Positions 12,532 through 25,500 of a stretch of DNA of 64,000 bases are shown here, piece by piece. The stretch comes from Spisula solida. Lineage: Eukaryota > Mollusca > Bivalvia > Venerida > Mactridae. Below the pieces are notes generated by a model. That model had not been told where the DNA came from, did no database searches, and saw nothing but the letters and a program-made list of their open reading frames with translations. The stretch spans positions 62,001-126,000 of the forward strand of contig OX365948.1 in NCBI GenBank assembly GCA_947247005.1, read 5' to 3'. The translations under genes and the position numbers were made by a program. Position 1 is the first letter of the stretch; each line of letters starts with the position of its first letter.

Positions 12532-14010
12532 ATAATATATAGCATCCATATAAACAGCGCGGTGTCCTACCCTACAGTCATTCCACATAACAGATAATAT
12601 ATAGCATCCATATAAACAGCGCGGTGTCCTATCCTACAGTCATTCCACATAACAGATAATATATAGCATCCATATAAACAGCGCGGTGTCCTACCCTACA
12701 GTCATTCCACATAACAGATAATATATAGCATCCATATAAACAGCGCGGTGTCCTACCCTACAGTCATTCCACATAACAGATAATATATAGCATCCATATA
12801 AACAGCGCGGTGTCCTACCCTACAGCCGTTCCACATAACAGATAATATATAGCATCCATATAAACAGCGCGGTGTCCTACCCTACAGCCGTTCCACATGA
12901 CATATAATATATAACATCCATATAAATAGCGCGGTGTCCTACCCTACAGTCATTCCACATGACAGATAATATATAGCATCCATATAACAGCGCGGTGTCC
13001 TATCCTACAGTCATTCCACATAACAGATAATATATAGCATCCATATAAACAGCGCGGTGTCCTATCCTACAGTCATTCCACATAACAGATAATATATAGC
13101 ATCCATATAAACAGCGCGGTGTCCTATCCTACAGTCATTCCACATGACAGATAATATATAGCATCCATATAAACAGCGCGGTGTCCTACCCTACAGTCAT
13201 TCCACATAACAGATAATATATAGCATCCATATAAACAGCGCGGTGTCCTATCCTACAGTCATTCCACATAACAGATAATATATAGCATCCATATAAACAG
13301 CGCGGTGTCCTATCCTACAGTCATTCCACATAACAGATAATATATAGCATCCATATAAACAGCGCGGTGTCCTACCCTACAGCCGTTCCACATGACATAT
13401 AATATATAGCATCCATATAAATAGCGCGGTGTCCTACCCTACAGTCATTCCACATGACAGATAATTTATAGCATCCATATAAATAGCGCGGTGTCCTACC
13501 CTACAGTCATTCCACATGACAGATAATTTATAGCATCCATATAAATAGCGCGGTGTCCTACCCTACAGTCATTCCACATGACAGATAATTTATAGCATCC
13601 ATATAAATAGCGCGGTGTCCTACCCTACAGTCATTCCACATAACAGATAATATATAGCATCCATATAAACAGCGCGGTGTCCTACCCTACAGCCGTTCCA
13701 CATGACATATAATATATAGCATGCATATAAATAGCGCGGTGTCCTACCCTACAGTCATTCCACATGACAGATAATTTATAGCATCCATATAAACAGCGCG
13801 GTGTCCTATCCTACAGCCATTCCACATGACATATAATATATAACATCCATATAAACAGCGCGGTGTCCTACCCTACAGCCATTCCACATGACATATAATA
13901 TATAGCATCCATATAAACAGCGCGGTGTCCTACCCTACAGCCATTCCACATGACAGATAATATATAGCATCCATATAAACAGCGTGGTGTCCTACCCTAC
14001 AGCCATATTT
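12532..14010. repeat. 62-bp satellite array, right block
   Basis: About 24 further copies of the 62-bp unit. The order of variants (tacccta/tatccta, gccgttcc/gtcattcc, one unit lacking an a at catataacagc) matches the left block, so the array contained large internal duplications. Confidence 0.95.
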
Positions 14011-15337
14011 ATATATATATAGAATACATAAACCAGAGTTGTTGGCCCTTTAACAAGTTACCTTCCAAAGAGTATACATTAACCAGAGTTGCTGATCCTT
14101 CCAAAAAATATACAAATTTTGAGCTTTTTGCCCTAAGGCTGGTCGCTATGAGGAATTCCACATCGGCGACGTTCTCCCGAATTCTTAAGACATCACCCGA
14201 TTAATCACAATTCCTTCCGATAATACAAACTGTCTAATGACTTCCCCGACGCTTCTCTTAGACCACGAGGAAGGAACCTGTTCCCGATGTCCTGATAACT
14301 CATTAATTTCAATCGGGAGTACATCGCCGAGGCAAAAAAACCTGTTCAGTGGGATCTAGGCTTAAATCAATAAACAAACCTCTTTAAAACACCATCCAAT
14401 ATATTTTGAATGTAGGGTTAACGCATGCTTTTTCGTGCTATAACATCTGCAGAGTCCCGAGGGACGGTTGGTGCCCAAGCCCGTTAGGGACTCCCGAGGG
14501 ACTCTGAAGTGTTATATCACGAAAAAGCATGCGTAAACGCTATTATAGCATACAAAACATCAATTGATGCGTTTGTATTTCAAAATAGTTACATTTTGGC
14601 GGGAACTTTTGTGGTGACGTCGCGTAAACAAACATTACGTCGCGAAAACAAAAGTTACGTCATCACATTTTTTGTTATGAGCGTCGACTTCCGGGATCGG
14701 CAAATACCAAGAAAACATGGACAATGCGGGTTTGTTTAAATTTATTTGTTAAATCTTATTGCAATTATTATTAGTTACAAATAAAATGGGAATTGCAGTT
14801 AATAAGACGCTGTAAAATCGTTTATTTTCGTCGGTGAGGCCCTGGAATGTGCATTCGTAAAACTGGACGTTAACAGCGCGTTCTCGCGTGAATCTTTATG
14901 TTTACGCATGTGTTTCGTCCCGTTAACGTATTGGCAAAATCACCGTTTTTATGCTATAATACATATATAAACATACTTTAAGAATACACAAACTCAATTT
15001 ATATATGATAAAACTATGGCATTTCATTTGACACGTCTGTATAAAATAGTGGGTTCATTATGGCTCAGTGTGTTATATTATATAAGGAGTTAGGTAGATA
15101 ATACGTTTGTATATAGTTTCATTATCCTCTATATTTCAAGATAAAAATATAAATTTATAAAGAGGTTTGGCAATAAAATGTTTACAACTATCCGATACGT
15201 TCATAAAGGATAAACAATATCCAATTATTGATGGGACATAAACCGACCAGTATTGGTCTCCAGCCATATTAAACAACCACTGCTCAAGTTTGATAAGGTT
15301 TATCGAAGTTGAAGATTGTCGGGTAAACGTCGACATT
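14011..15337. other. Intergenic, no gene seen
   Basis: Holds one foldback (14419-14536) and CpG-bearing motifs (cgtcgcgtaaaca, cgtcgcgaaaaca) at 14610-14660. No coding exon recognised. Confidence 0.6.
14419..14536. mobile_element. Foldback with about 45-bp arms
   Basis: acgcatgctttttcgtgcta ... agtcccgagggac at 14421-14465 is mirrored by gactcccgagggactct ... cacgaaaaagcatgcgt at 14489-14534. It probably marks the end of a longer palindromic element. Confidence 0.75.
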
Positions 15338-15459
15338 TATACCCCAATCACACGAGAGTCGGAATGAGCCGGAATGCCGAAGGAATAGCAATTCGTGGTA
15401 CATTCTTGTATGTTCGAAATGTATTCCGACTTAGTCCAGGAGCCAGATTTCAAAAGAGG

Positions 15460-16600
15460 CTTAAAATGGATTTTCATTTACCCCATCTGGTAGAAAAAGT
15501 CTGTTGGTATTTTCGAATAATATAGACATTCAGGCTTTAGAAAAAGGTGGATGCCAGATCTGAAAGTGGTGCAGATTTTTTTAACAGGGGCAACAACTCT
15601 TGCTATCCAAGAAATTTACGAAACTACCCGGTAACCTATTTTCTAGTGTGGAGTTTTTTGTTTATATATGTATTGCCATATATTTGCATGGATATTGTTC
15701 ATTTGATAATGTGCATCAAAAGTACATACAACACGGACCAGTTTGAGGTCAAGGTCAAGGTCAGTGTAAGGTCAAAGTCAGAGAAATAGCTAAAAATGAA
15801 TATTTGCACTATATTTTTCTTTGTATAGCATGTGTTTTCAATTCAATTTGGTTATAAAAATAATAGTTATGTTCGTTAGTACATATTCTGTCATTATAGC
15901 CCATTTGTTTGATTCAAAATATAAAAATATTGTCAAAACAGCCATTTTATGCAAATGCATGTTGGCCGAAATGACAATCTTACGAAGACCCCTGGCATTC
16001 TGTGATCTGGTGTGATTTTTTTGTTTACGTATGTAGTGTCTTATATTTACATTTATATTATTCATATGGTTATATGCATCAAATGGACATACACCTTAGA
16101 CAAATGTGAGGTCAAGGTCAAGGTCATTTCAAGGTCAAAGTGACCAAAATAGCTGAAAAAGGTAAAAAATAAGATTTCCATTCCATTTTTCTTAATATAA
16201 CATGTGTTTTGAATTAAATTTAGGTTATCAAAATGATAGTTGTGTTGTTAAGTAAATATTCTCTAATGATAAGCCATTTGATTAATTTAAAATGTATCAT
16301 TTTTGATAAAAACCTAGTCATTTTATGCTTTCCGAGATGGCATTCATACGAATATTATGACCTTATGTGATTAGTTTGTTTACGTATGTTGTGTCTCATA
16401 TTTGCATGGATATTATTATTTTGATTAAATTCATCAAATGGACATACACCTTAGACATATTTGAGGTCAAGGTCAGTGTCATATCAAGGTCAATGTGAAA
16501 ATATTAGCTAAAAAAGTACAAATTGATATTTCCGCTCTACTTTCCTTATTCTCGCGTATGTTTTAATTCAATTTTGGTTATGAAAGTGATAGTGTAGTGG
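15460..16600 (+). repeat. Left arm of the large inverted repeat
   Basis: Reads inverted at 19980-21065 with high similarity; for example atgccagatctgaaagtggt at about 15550 is found reversed near 20970. The arm consists of three to four degenerate copies of an about 360-bp unit: gaggtcaaggtca recurs at 15744, 16108 and 16463, with a decayed copy near 16846. Small open frames here are mirrored in the other arm and look like shadows. Confidence 0.88.
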
Positions 16601-16989
16601 TTAGCACATATTTTCTCATTATAAGTTATTTGTTTAAAAAATATATGTTAAAAATTGGTAAAACTGCCATTTAACGCAAATGCATGCTGACCGAGATGGC
16701 ATCATTTAATTGCTAGCTGCTTTCAAATATACTTGTATTCAAATATTATTTTTATTTCTGTCAGTATTATTGAACATTAGTATGAACATTGTTACATTAC
16801 TCAATGTCTTACACTTAAGTGAATATAAAATGCTGACCACTTCAATCTCAAGGCCAATGTCATCTCAAGGACAAGTTACAAACGCTTGAACAATTCAAGT
16901 TTTGTCTCATTTTTTCGTTACATGTAATATGAAGCACTTTGTACACTTTATTTTGTTTCTAGTTTGTATATTTAGGTGTGTAATTATTT

Positions 16990-19130
16990 TAGCTGGGAAC
17001 ATTATGTCACCATCTTTGATGAGGGGGTATACTGCTTTACACGTCGGTCGGTCTGTATGTCGGTTATGAAGATCACACGGTTTCTGAGTAATACCCTACC
17101 GATCCTTGGTACTAGGATCCTCGCCCTTGACACTCAGGTTTTTCTGGACCTAAGATCTTCAAATTTTATAGAACAGTAGATGAATTTCATTGGTTATGAG
17201 GTCAGTAAGTCGAAGTGATGGTCTCTGAACCTCTTAAGGTCTGATATGGATGTGTCGGTACTAGATGCTGGTGTGTATCCGATGGGCCTTGGCTGACTGT
17301 ACACGATGGTGTTGAGTATCTCACAGGGCCTGGAATATCTGCATTTAGCGGCGATTGGTAACCCTACTGAGCTGGTATATTTGGCTGCACTGGGTGGTGA
17401 TCCTAGAATAACTGTACAATGTATTAGTGAACACCCAATAGGGCATGGGATAGCTCTACACAATGATAGTGAGTACCCTCATAGGTCATAAGTACCTGTA
17501 CTTTGCCGTGACGCATCTCCAATAAGGCCAGATGTAAGGCTGTACTAATAGGTTGTGAGTATCCCATTTGACATTCTATAGCTGAACCCTGTGGTGGTAC
17601 GTAAAATCCAGATTGACTGTACCAGTGATAGGTAGGTACCCCACTAAGTAAAGTTTTCATTGTGATAGGAGAACATATGGATTTGATAAATAGGTAGAGA
17701 AACTGTTAACTTACTTTTTTACACCCTGTTTATACCAGGCTTTGTTAACTTTCACACAGTATCAAACAATTTTAGTCTCTAATGCGATGAATGGCAATAC
17801 CAGTCCATGTAAAGTACTCAACACGACTTTGAATAGCTGTACTTGCCAATGGTGAGTACCAAACATGACGTGTGAGTGACTCTACTCCGATGTTGGGACC
17901 ACTCCTTACGACCTGGTATGGTCGCAAATGCGGTATCTATTGCGCAGGGCCTTGTGTGTCTACCCTGTGTTGGCAAATACCTTTAAGGGTCTGTGATGGC
18001 TGCACTTGGTTGTGATAAGCATCCTGTAGGACCAGGGACGACATAATTATGTGATGATGTGTACAAGACTTTCGCTGTTTGATGGCTTCTAGAGTATTAT
18101 ATCGTGGTGTATATCAGCGTTGGTACTACTTAGTCTGTGATGACTACATGTATATACAGTGGTTAGTGATGGTTAGGAACTGGGGTTGCACGAGTATATT
18201 CCTTAGGACCCGGTTTGTCAGTACTTGGTGATGATGAGTACCACAAAAACTTGGTGCGTTTCTATTCAGAGGTAGTGAGAACAGTGTAATCTATATGGCT
18301 GTTGCGTGTTGGTGATTTCATTGTATACAGCTATGCATATTTATACTCTGTTCTGTTGGTTACCAAACAGGGACTTATAATTAAAGACGCATTCACTGTC
18401 AAAATTACTGCTTTATGTAGTATGTATCCGATTGACATGTGATAGCTGCAATCAGTGATGGTTACGTGTCCGGTTTGAGATGGATAAATTATATAGTGAT
18501 GGGTATCTCATAGGCATGGAATGGATATACTTTGTTGTTTTGAACATAAGTATCTAACTTTTCCTTCGGTGTCTTTACAATATAGTGATATGGTGTATGT
18601 AACAGATATGGTCTAGGTGTATTCTTAGGTATTATTGAGTACATTACGGTATGGGATGATTATATTCTCATTTGGTAAATACCTTTTTTGTATAGGATGT
18701 CTGTACATTACAGTGGCCGCGAGTGGCCGCGAGTGGCATATGTCCATGAGATGCATATTCCTTGCAGTGATGTGTACCCACATTGTGCTTCTGATACCTG
18801 TACCTTGTAATGAGGCGTACAACATAGTGTCTTTAATGTATGTACCCTGCATTGGTGTTTACCACATAGGCCCTGAGATGTCTGTACCAGCTGGCAGTGA
18901 TTTGTACCGCATAGGGTCTAAGATGCATGTACTTGGCATTGATGCTTACCTCATGGGGCATATGACTTATATACTTACCAGTGATACCATGTAGGGCATG
19001 CATGGCTAAATTATGTTATGGTGAGTATCACATCAGGCCTGATATTTCTGCACGTTGCAGCTGTGAATATAACATTGCCCAACGGGATAGTTGTATTATG
19101 TGCTGGTACGCACGCCATTGGGTCTGCGTG
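16990..19130. repeat. Cryptic 44-bp satellite, highly degenerate
   Basis: A loose motif gtgatgNgtacctcatagggcc + tgNgatgtctgtactNggca repeats about every 44 bp (for example 17431 and 17475; 18861, 18905 and 18948), giving roughly 48 diverged copies. It forms the core between the two inverted arms. A 119-codon open frame at 18635-18994 lies wholly within it and is not a gene. Confidence 0.75.
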
Positions 19131-19367
19131 AATGTTTCTAATAGTAACAGTGTTCTAGATAGCTACGAATAGAAGATGATAATGGGGTTTCTCAAGGGTC
19201 TGGGAATCCTATATATACCTAGGTTTATTGATACATGTAATTTGCATCATTACGTATGAGACCCCCTCTGAGTCAATGGTGTATATAAATGATTAACGGC
19301 TGTTACGAAAACAGATAACTGGTTGTTTTAACATTATGAGTAGTTTATACACGTGGACTTCATCACC

Positions 19368-19612
19368 AGGGTACTGTTTTATCAAAGCACCTACGACAAC
19401 CTTAAACTTACGTTCAAATTTAAATTCTTTATAGCCCTTTAACAGCTACCAATTGTGATAAAGAGTTGTTTAACACAAATTAATATTCAGTGAAGGAACT
19501 CGTACAAACAATACCTGTCACCAATACGTAGGTTTTAAAGAATAATTAAGAATTTAAATTTGGACGTAAGTTTAAGATTTTTGTAAGTGCTTTGATAAAA
19601 CAGTACCCTGTC
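19368..19612. repeat. Inner inverted repeat near the element core
   Basis: agggtactgttttatcaaag at 19377 and its complement ctttgataaaacagtaccct near 19590, plus aaacttacgttcaaatttaa and its reverse, form arms of about 60 bp around a 120-bp spacer. Confidence 0.8.
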
Positions 19613-19979
19613 CGTTTAGTCAGGTTCATGTAAAGCCAATTGCAATTTCATACAAAGTGAGGCAAATCAAAATTGCATGTACAATAAAATGTACTGTTGA
19701 CCTAAGATGACATTGATCATGTCAATACATTAAGGGAACATTCTACAAATAATTTAAAGTCCATACTATCTATACAAATATATGATTACATCATTATAAA
19801 TATATGTCAATTTTGAATGAAAACGACTAGTTCTACGAATGCAACAATGCAAACACCCTGATACGTAAAATAGCTAGTTTAATAACATTTTTAATTAAAC
19901 AAATAACTTAACTTATAATGAAAGGAGACTATGTTCTAACCCACATATTTATTACTTCAATAACCAAACTGTATTCAAA

Positions 19980-21065
19980 ACATATTCCAGAATAAGAACA
20001 ATAGAGAGGAAATATCAATGTTTAGCTATTTTTCACATATTGACCTTGAAATTACCTTGACCTCAAATTGGTCTAAGGTGTATGTCCATTTGATGAATTT
20101 AATCAAATTAATAATATCCATGCAAATATGAGTCACTACATACGTAAACAAACTAATCACATAAGGCCATAATATGCCGGGGATTTTCGTATGAATGCCA
20201 TCTCTGAAAGCATAGAATGACTTTTTTTTCAAAAATGATACATTTTTAATTAATCAAATAGCTCATCATTAGAGAATATTAACTTACCAACACAACTATC
20301 ATTTTAACAACCTAAATTTAATTCAAAACGCATGTTATATTAAGAAAAATAGAGAGGAAATCTCATTTTTTACTTTTTTCAGCTATTTTGTTCACTTTGA
20401 CCTTGAAATGACCTTGACCTTGACCTCAAATTTGTCTTAGGTGTATGTCCATTTGATGCATATAACCATATGAATAATATAAATGTAAATATAAGACACT
20501 ACATACGTAAACAAAAAAATCACACCAGATCACAGAATGCCAGGGGTCTTCGTAAGATTGCCATTTCGGCCAACATGCATTTGCATAAAATGGCTGTTTT
20601 GACAATATTTTTATATTTTGAATCAAACAAATGGTCTATAATGACAGAATATGTACTAACGAACATAACTATCATTTTTATAACCAAATTGAATTGAAAA
20701 CACATGCTATACAAAGAAAAATATAGTGCAAATATTCATTTTTAGCTATTTCTCTGACTTTGACCTTACACTGACCTTGACCTTGACCTCAAACTGGTCC
20801 GTGTTGTATGTACTTTTGATGCACATTATCAAATGAACAATATCCATGCAAATATACGGCAATACATATATAAACAAAAACTCCACACTAGAAAATAGGT
20901 TACCGGGTAGTTTCGTAAATTTCTTGGATAGCAAGAGTTGTTGCCCCTGTTAAAAAAATCTGCACCACTTTCAGATCTGGCATCCACCTTTTTCTAAAGC
21001 CTGAATGTCTATATTATTCGAAAATACCAACAGACTTTTTCTACCAGATGGGGTAAATGAAAATT
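19980..21065 (-). repeat. Right arm of the large inverted repeat
   Basis: Reverse complement of 15460-16600, including the taccagatggggtaaatg boundary and the tgaccttgacctt blocks. Divergence between arms is modest in the outer half and higher toward the core. Confidence 0.88.
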
Positions 21066-21232
21066 GAAATTCTCGTCACCAGCTCCTAGACTAACTGCAT
21101 TTCGAGTACATTCCATATGTTCGGGCCAGTTTGAATGTTTTAACATGCTCTAAACCTATTTCTTTGAAATAAAATACATATGAAAATAAAAATGAATAAA
21201 CTGTTATTCAAAACTCTCTGTATTTATTGATA

Positions 21233-21839
21233 CTGTCCGGATCACACGGCGTCGGATTTAGCCGGAATGTCGTAGGAATAGCAATTCGAGGTGTATTCCT
21301 TCATGATCGAAATGAATTCAAAACATTCTGTCTGCATGCTGAGTCAATTCGTAGTGCATTCGATATATTCCGGCCCATTCCTGTGTCCACTTCGAATGTT
21401 TTGCGCATGTTCAAAACTTTCGAGATACATTCGAAGTCGGGTGGAATATCGAACGGCTACCGAAGTGTATTCTTCCGACATTCTGATTACATTTTAAATA
21501 TTCTTACGGCATTCTGACTATATTCGAAACATTACTTAAAGCCATTATAAGTACTGATATTAAACACACTACCCGTACACAACCCATGCATAATCCCGTG
21601 CAAAACGGTCCGATGCTTGTGTTTACCGTATTTTAAAAACATATGCGTGTACGATCTCCGCTATCATTCCAGGCGGACTCGAAGTGTATTCGAGTTATAC
21701 TCGAGTATATATGAATTGTATTTGAATGGTATTTGAAGTATTCCAACGGCATTTTGACAAAGCTGTAATAATTTTGGTCAATTCGAGTTATCATTCGGAA
21801 TGTGTTCCGGCTGATTCGAGAGTCGTGTGATTGGGGTAT
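21233..21839. mobile_element. Nested about 600-bp TIR element
   Basis: atcacacggcgtcggattta at 21241 resembles the left terminus at 15345 in direct orientation, and the element ends with the inverted terminus at 21839. It is rich in cattcgaa/attccg words. It is probably the short MITE form of the same family, or the original right end of the large element. Confidence 0.6.
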
Positions 21840-21904
21840 TAGATTTGTATTATATCATTATAAGGTCGTATTTTCATGTATAAATGTGAATATTAGTCAT
21901 TTTA

Positions 21905-22522
21905 TTAGGAGTCGTCGGATTGCACAACTTCCGTTTCCGGTAATAATTGATCCACTTCCGGTATCGTTTGAAAAGGTATACCAGTTTGTTCTATTCCAAT
22001 GGTCATTGCTAGAGTCTGTGGCAGAGTGGAAAAACAGTAGAAAACTGCTGGATGTTTAAGTCCATAACAAGCTGGTTTATGTTGAGTCGTTAATTGTCGT
22101 ATAATGGACTTCTCCTCGTGTCGTGATTGTGTGAACTGCCAGGCCTGTCGAAGTGACATTCTACGTTCAGACCTATAACCGGAAGACGAGCTTAACTCGT
22201 GTGCAACACTATCATTGTCGTCTACATTATTTTTCAAACTATTTACTGTACTTTCATTGATTGTACTTTCTCGACGTGAGACCATATTCTCACTTGTTAT
22301 AGTTTTGTTGTTATTTTCTGTTTTATCGCTAGATGATTCCGTCGGCTTACAGATAAGTAACAAAGTTATCATGACATCCTTAAACTTCGTGAACAATTCT
22401 TTCCTAAATAAAATGTAAATCCATGGATCGAGTATTTGATTCAATGATGCCAATCTGAGTACGAGTAGATCTGTCTTCACGTTCACCTGACGTTCATGTA
22501 TCTGATTGATTATTATACGAAT
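21905..22522 (-). CDS. PTGER4-like: GPCR exon 2: ECL3, TM7, C-terminal tail
   Basis: Acceptor tttgcttttcag-type (gctttcag|ATTCGTATA) starts the exon in phase 0. It encodes 205 residues: IRIIINQ (end of TM6), RLASLNQILDPWIYILFR (TM7), a KELFTKF helix-8 region and a long tail. The stop TAA at 21907-21905 overlaps an AATAAA hexamer (21906-21901). Confidence 0.9.
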   Translation of the reverse strand: MRIIINQIHERQVNVKTDLLVLRLASLNQILDPWIYILFRKELFTKFKDVMITLLLICKPTESSSDKTENNNKTITSENMVSRRESTINESTVNSLKNNVDDNDSVAHELSSSSGYRSERRMSLRQAWQFTQSRHEEKSIIRQLTTQHKPACYGLKHPAVFYCFSTLPQTLAMTIGIEQTGIPFQTIPEVDQLLPETEVVQSDDS

Positions 22523-25500
22523 CTGAAAGCAAAAACAAAGATGAAAATATAAGTAAAGGTGTATCATTCATGTAACATGGGTGATCAACAAATACGCAAA
22601 CAATGCTCAGGTTTCTTTATTCCACACTCTCTATGTCTAACAGTTTCAGAACGTATTGGTACATTAATTGAACGAAAGCGGCTTTCCTACGGCAAAGGCT
22701 AATCGACAGGCAGTGGCCCTTTTCTTAATTTCTGTACGTACCATTCAAGCCTTTGTTATTTTGATTGGCTAAAGGTATATTTTCAATTATTAATTATATA
22801 GCGAGTTCTGGAGACCGTTAACATGGGCGAGCGCTACGAGGCGCTTTCCACGGGATGTAATCCATGCCTTCTATATTAAATTGAACGGGAGGTTACTGAA
22901 TAAAGGCGCTCGGAAGCGCTTTGCTTAGGCAACGGACCCCTGTCTAGCCATTCACAAAAACTTACTGAGAATGTAACGTCCTGCATTTTGATTGGCCGAT
23001 AGAAGTTCGCGCCAACATGGTCATGATGTAACGTATGTTAAGGGCAACATTTTAATGATAATTGTAGCATTTAACCGGCACAAATCCGTGTTTTTATTGG
23101 CTCCAAATGTAGTTTATATTCTAAGAATGATTAAATGCACTATATACCATGAATTAGGCACACGGTTAGTATGTAACTATGTTATATATACTGATGATGT
23201 TGGGGCGGGGTAGTCGTAGTATCGTTACGGTGTTTATGGTTTACGACCAAATATTCCCTTACATTAAATATTTTTAACGAAATGTGTAGTGATTAGTAAG
23301 TTTCAGCTATTACTCTATTGGTCATGTAACCAAATTTTCAGAGCATGTTCCTGCCTATTTGTTGATTACCCCTCATATTAATGGTACACGAAGTTCTAAG
23401 AAAATAAAAAAATGTCGTGGTGATATGACGTTTTCACAACAAACTGGCAACATTGTGGAGTCTTCATCGGAAATACATGTTGGCTTGTCAACTCCAAAAC
23501 AGTTTAAACTATGTTGCATGAATCAAATATAGGGTTAGTGATTGTGGGTCTTTTGGTAATCGTTCATTGTTACACTCTAATGGGTTTCCAGCACAATTTG
23601 AAACACAGATCTACAAACGAGTTTACATACTATTGTAATAATCTATATCACCCGGTATGCTAGTATCTATGCAAATGGTGATCTCATCTGAGCATAATAC
23701 TTAAGGACAGTCTTTGTGTTTGGTGAAATAGTATATCTGGCGTCCGCTGAGATAATATTTAGATAACAGGTCGAAATACAATATATTAAATACAAATCAT
23801 TAACTATAGCTCAATGAACACTCGAGTATGTTTTCACTGCCGGTATGTTCTTTAATTGGACAATCAAGCTTTGTAATCCTTTTGTAATACAGAAAGGGAA
23901 AATATTTATGCGAATGTTTAGCCCCAGTCACGAACGCAACTTAAGAGCTTGAACCTAAAGTTTAATCTATATATCAATATTATGATCAAATGCTCACTTT
24001 GTCCGAGTATATTTGTTTGTTATCAAAACTTGAAATATGCTCTTTTATCAGTTAATTTATTGATACACACGTATACGATAAGTGTTTAAGAGTAGTTGGA
24101 ATTAAACCAAAGAAATGAACGAACTATACAATAATATTGGGATCATACATTGTCAAACGATTATATTTTACAATGATTTCTTTTAAATATGATTTAGCCA
24201 ATATCACAACAATTTGGGATGAAACCTATCAACACATTTGGAACTAGATATACGGGTATTTATACAAGAAATTATGCATGTGTGTATTAAACGAACATGA
24301 ACGTTCCTCGTGGTCACGTGGTTAGAACACTAATTCTAAAGCACAGAAGATGCGAGTTCGCCACTTTCCAGACGAAACAACTTAAGTGGATAATGTTGTC
24401 CCTGGCTAGCTGCTCAGTGTATGAGTGTATTACTCTGACTGGTCCGCCTAGTGTTAGATTAATTTGAATTTAGTGTCAATATAAGCAAAATAATGTCGAT
24501 TTGATCAAATTGAGGAAACTGAATAAGAATGCTGACATATCTTACCAGAAATGGACACTAACACGTCGTTAAGATGACTATTATTATACACTAACATGTC
24601 GTGAAGATTGCTATCATTGTAACATGTCTTACCAGAAATGGACACTAACATGTCGTAAAGATGACTATTATTATACACTAAGAGAATTTTCCAATTAGCA
24701 ACCCGAGTAACAAATTTGGGCATGCGCAGTCGGATAACTCGGTAATGATATCAAGAACGTATCGAGTATGTATCGAGTCGAGTTCAAAATGGCGACCAAA
24801 GGTCTAGCAATTATGATGTTAAAAAAATACTTAACAACAACGAGGAGGATGACATTATGACTGAAAACAACTGTATTATGATAAACTGGCTGATATGTGC
24901 AACGAAACAAAAATGTTCCCTAAAATGTTTAGGTTAGAGATTATACGCATGCGCCTCACGCTTTCCGCCATTTTGACTCTAGAGAACCCGCGAAGGACTG
25001 GGGGTTACTTGGGTCGAGTAGGTTAGAGATTATACGCATGCGCACTGCGTTTACCCGACCCATTCCTTTTACAACTCGTGTTACTCGTGTAACCCGAGTT
25101 CGTAATTGGAAAACGCTCTAACATGTCGTGAAGATTGCTATCATTGTAACATATCTTACCAGAAATGGACACTAACATGTCGTAAAGATGACTATTATTA
25201 TACACTAACATGTCGTGAAGATTGCTATCATTGTAACATGTCGTAAAGATGGCTATTTTTTTCCACATATCTTACCAGAAATGGACACTAACATGTCGTA
25301 AAGATGACTATTATTATACACTCACATGTCGTGAAGATTGCTATCAGTGTAACATGTCTTACAAGAAATGGACACCAGCATTACGTAAAGATGCCTTATC
25401 AGAAATGGGCACCAGCATGTCGTAAAGATGGCTATTATTATCATATATCTTACCAGAAATGGACACCAGCATGTTGTAAAGATGGCTATTATTATCATAT

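Larger units (their letters stand above)
15338..21839. mobile_element. Large palindromic transposon-like element, 6.5 kb
   Basis: The outer ends are inverted: taccccaatcacacgagagt at the left, and the reverse complement taccccaatcacacgactct at the right. Each is preceded by TA, which could be a TA target duplication. Inside, a left arm (15460-16600) and a right arm (19980-21065) are inverted copies built of about 360-bp repeats, enclosing a degenerate 44-bp satellite. No transposase or other coding domain was found, so it is non-autonomous as far as I can see. It may be composite, because a second TIR copy begins at 21237. It ends 65 bp from the stop codon of the neighbouring GPCR gene. Confidence 0.7.

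Noticed and set aside
18635..19172. 119-codon and 63-codon frames with Cys and Tyr
   Set aside because: Both lie in the degenerate 44-bp satellite and have no homologous feel or splice context.
15821..20714. Mirror-image 64-residue frames starting MYSMCFQFN
   Set aside because: They are the two arms of a large inverted repeat. The frame is short, AT-rich and not extended in other units of the same repeat.
24301..24372. tRNA gene
   Set aside because: D- and T-loop-like strings are present but no anticodon stem or acceptor stem folds; better read as a SINE head.
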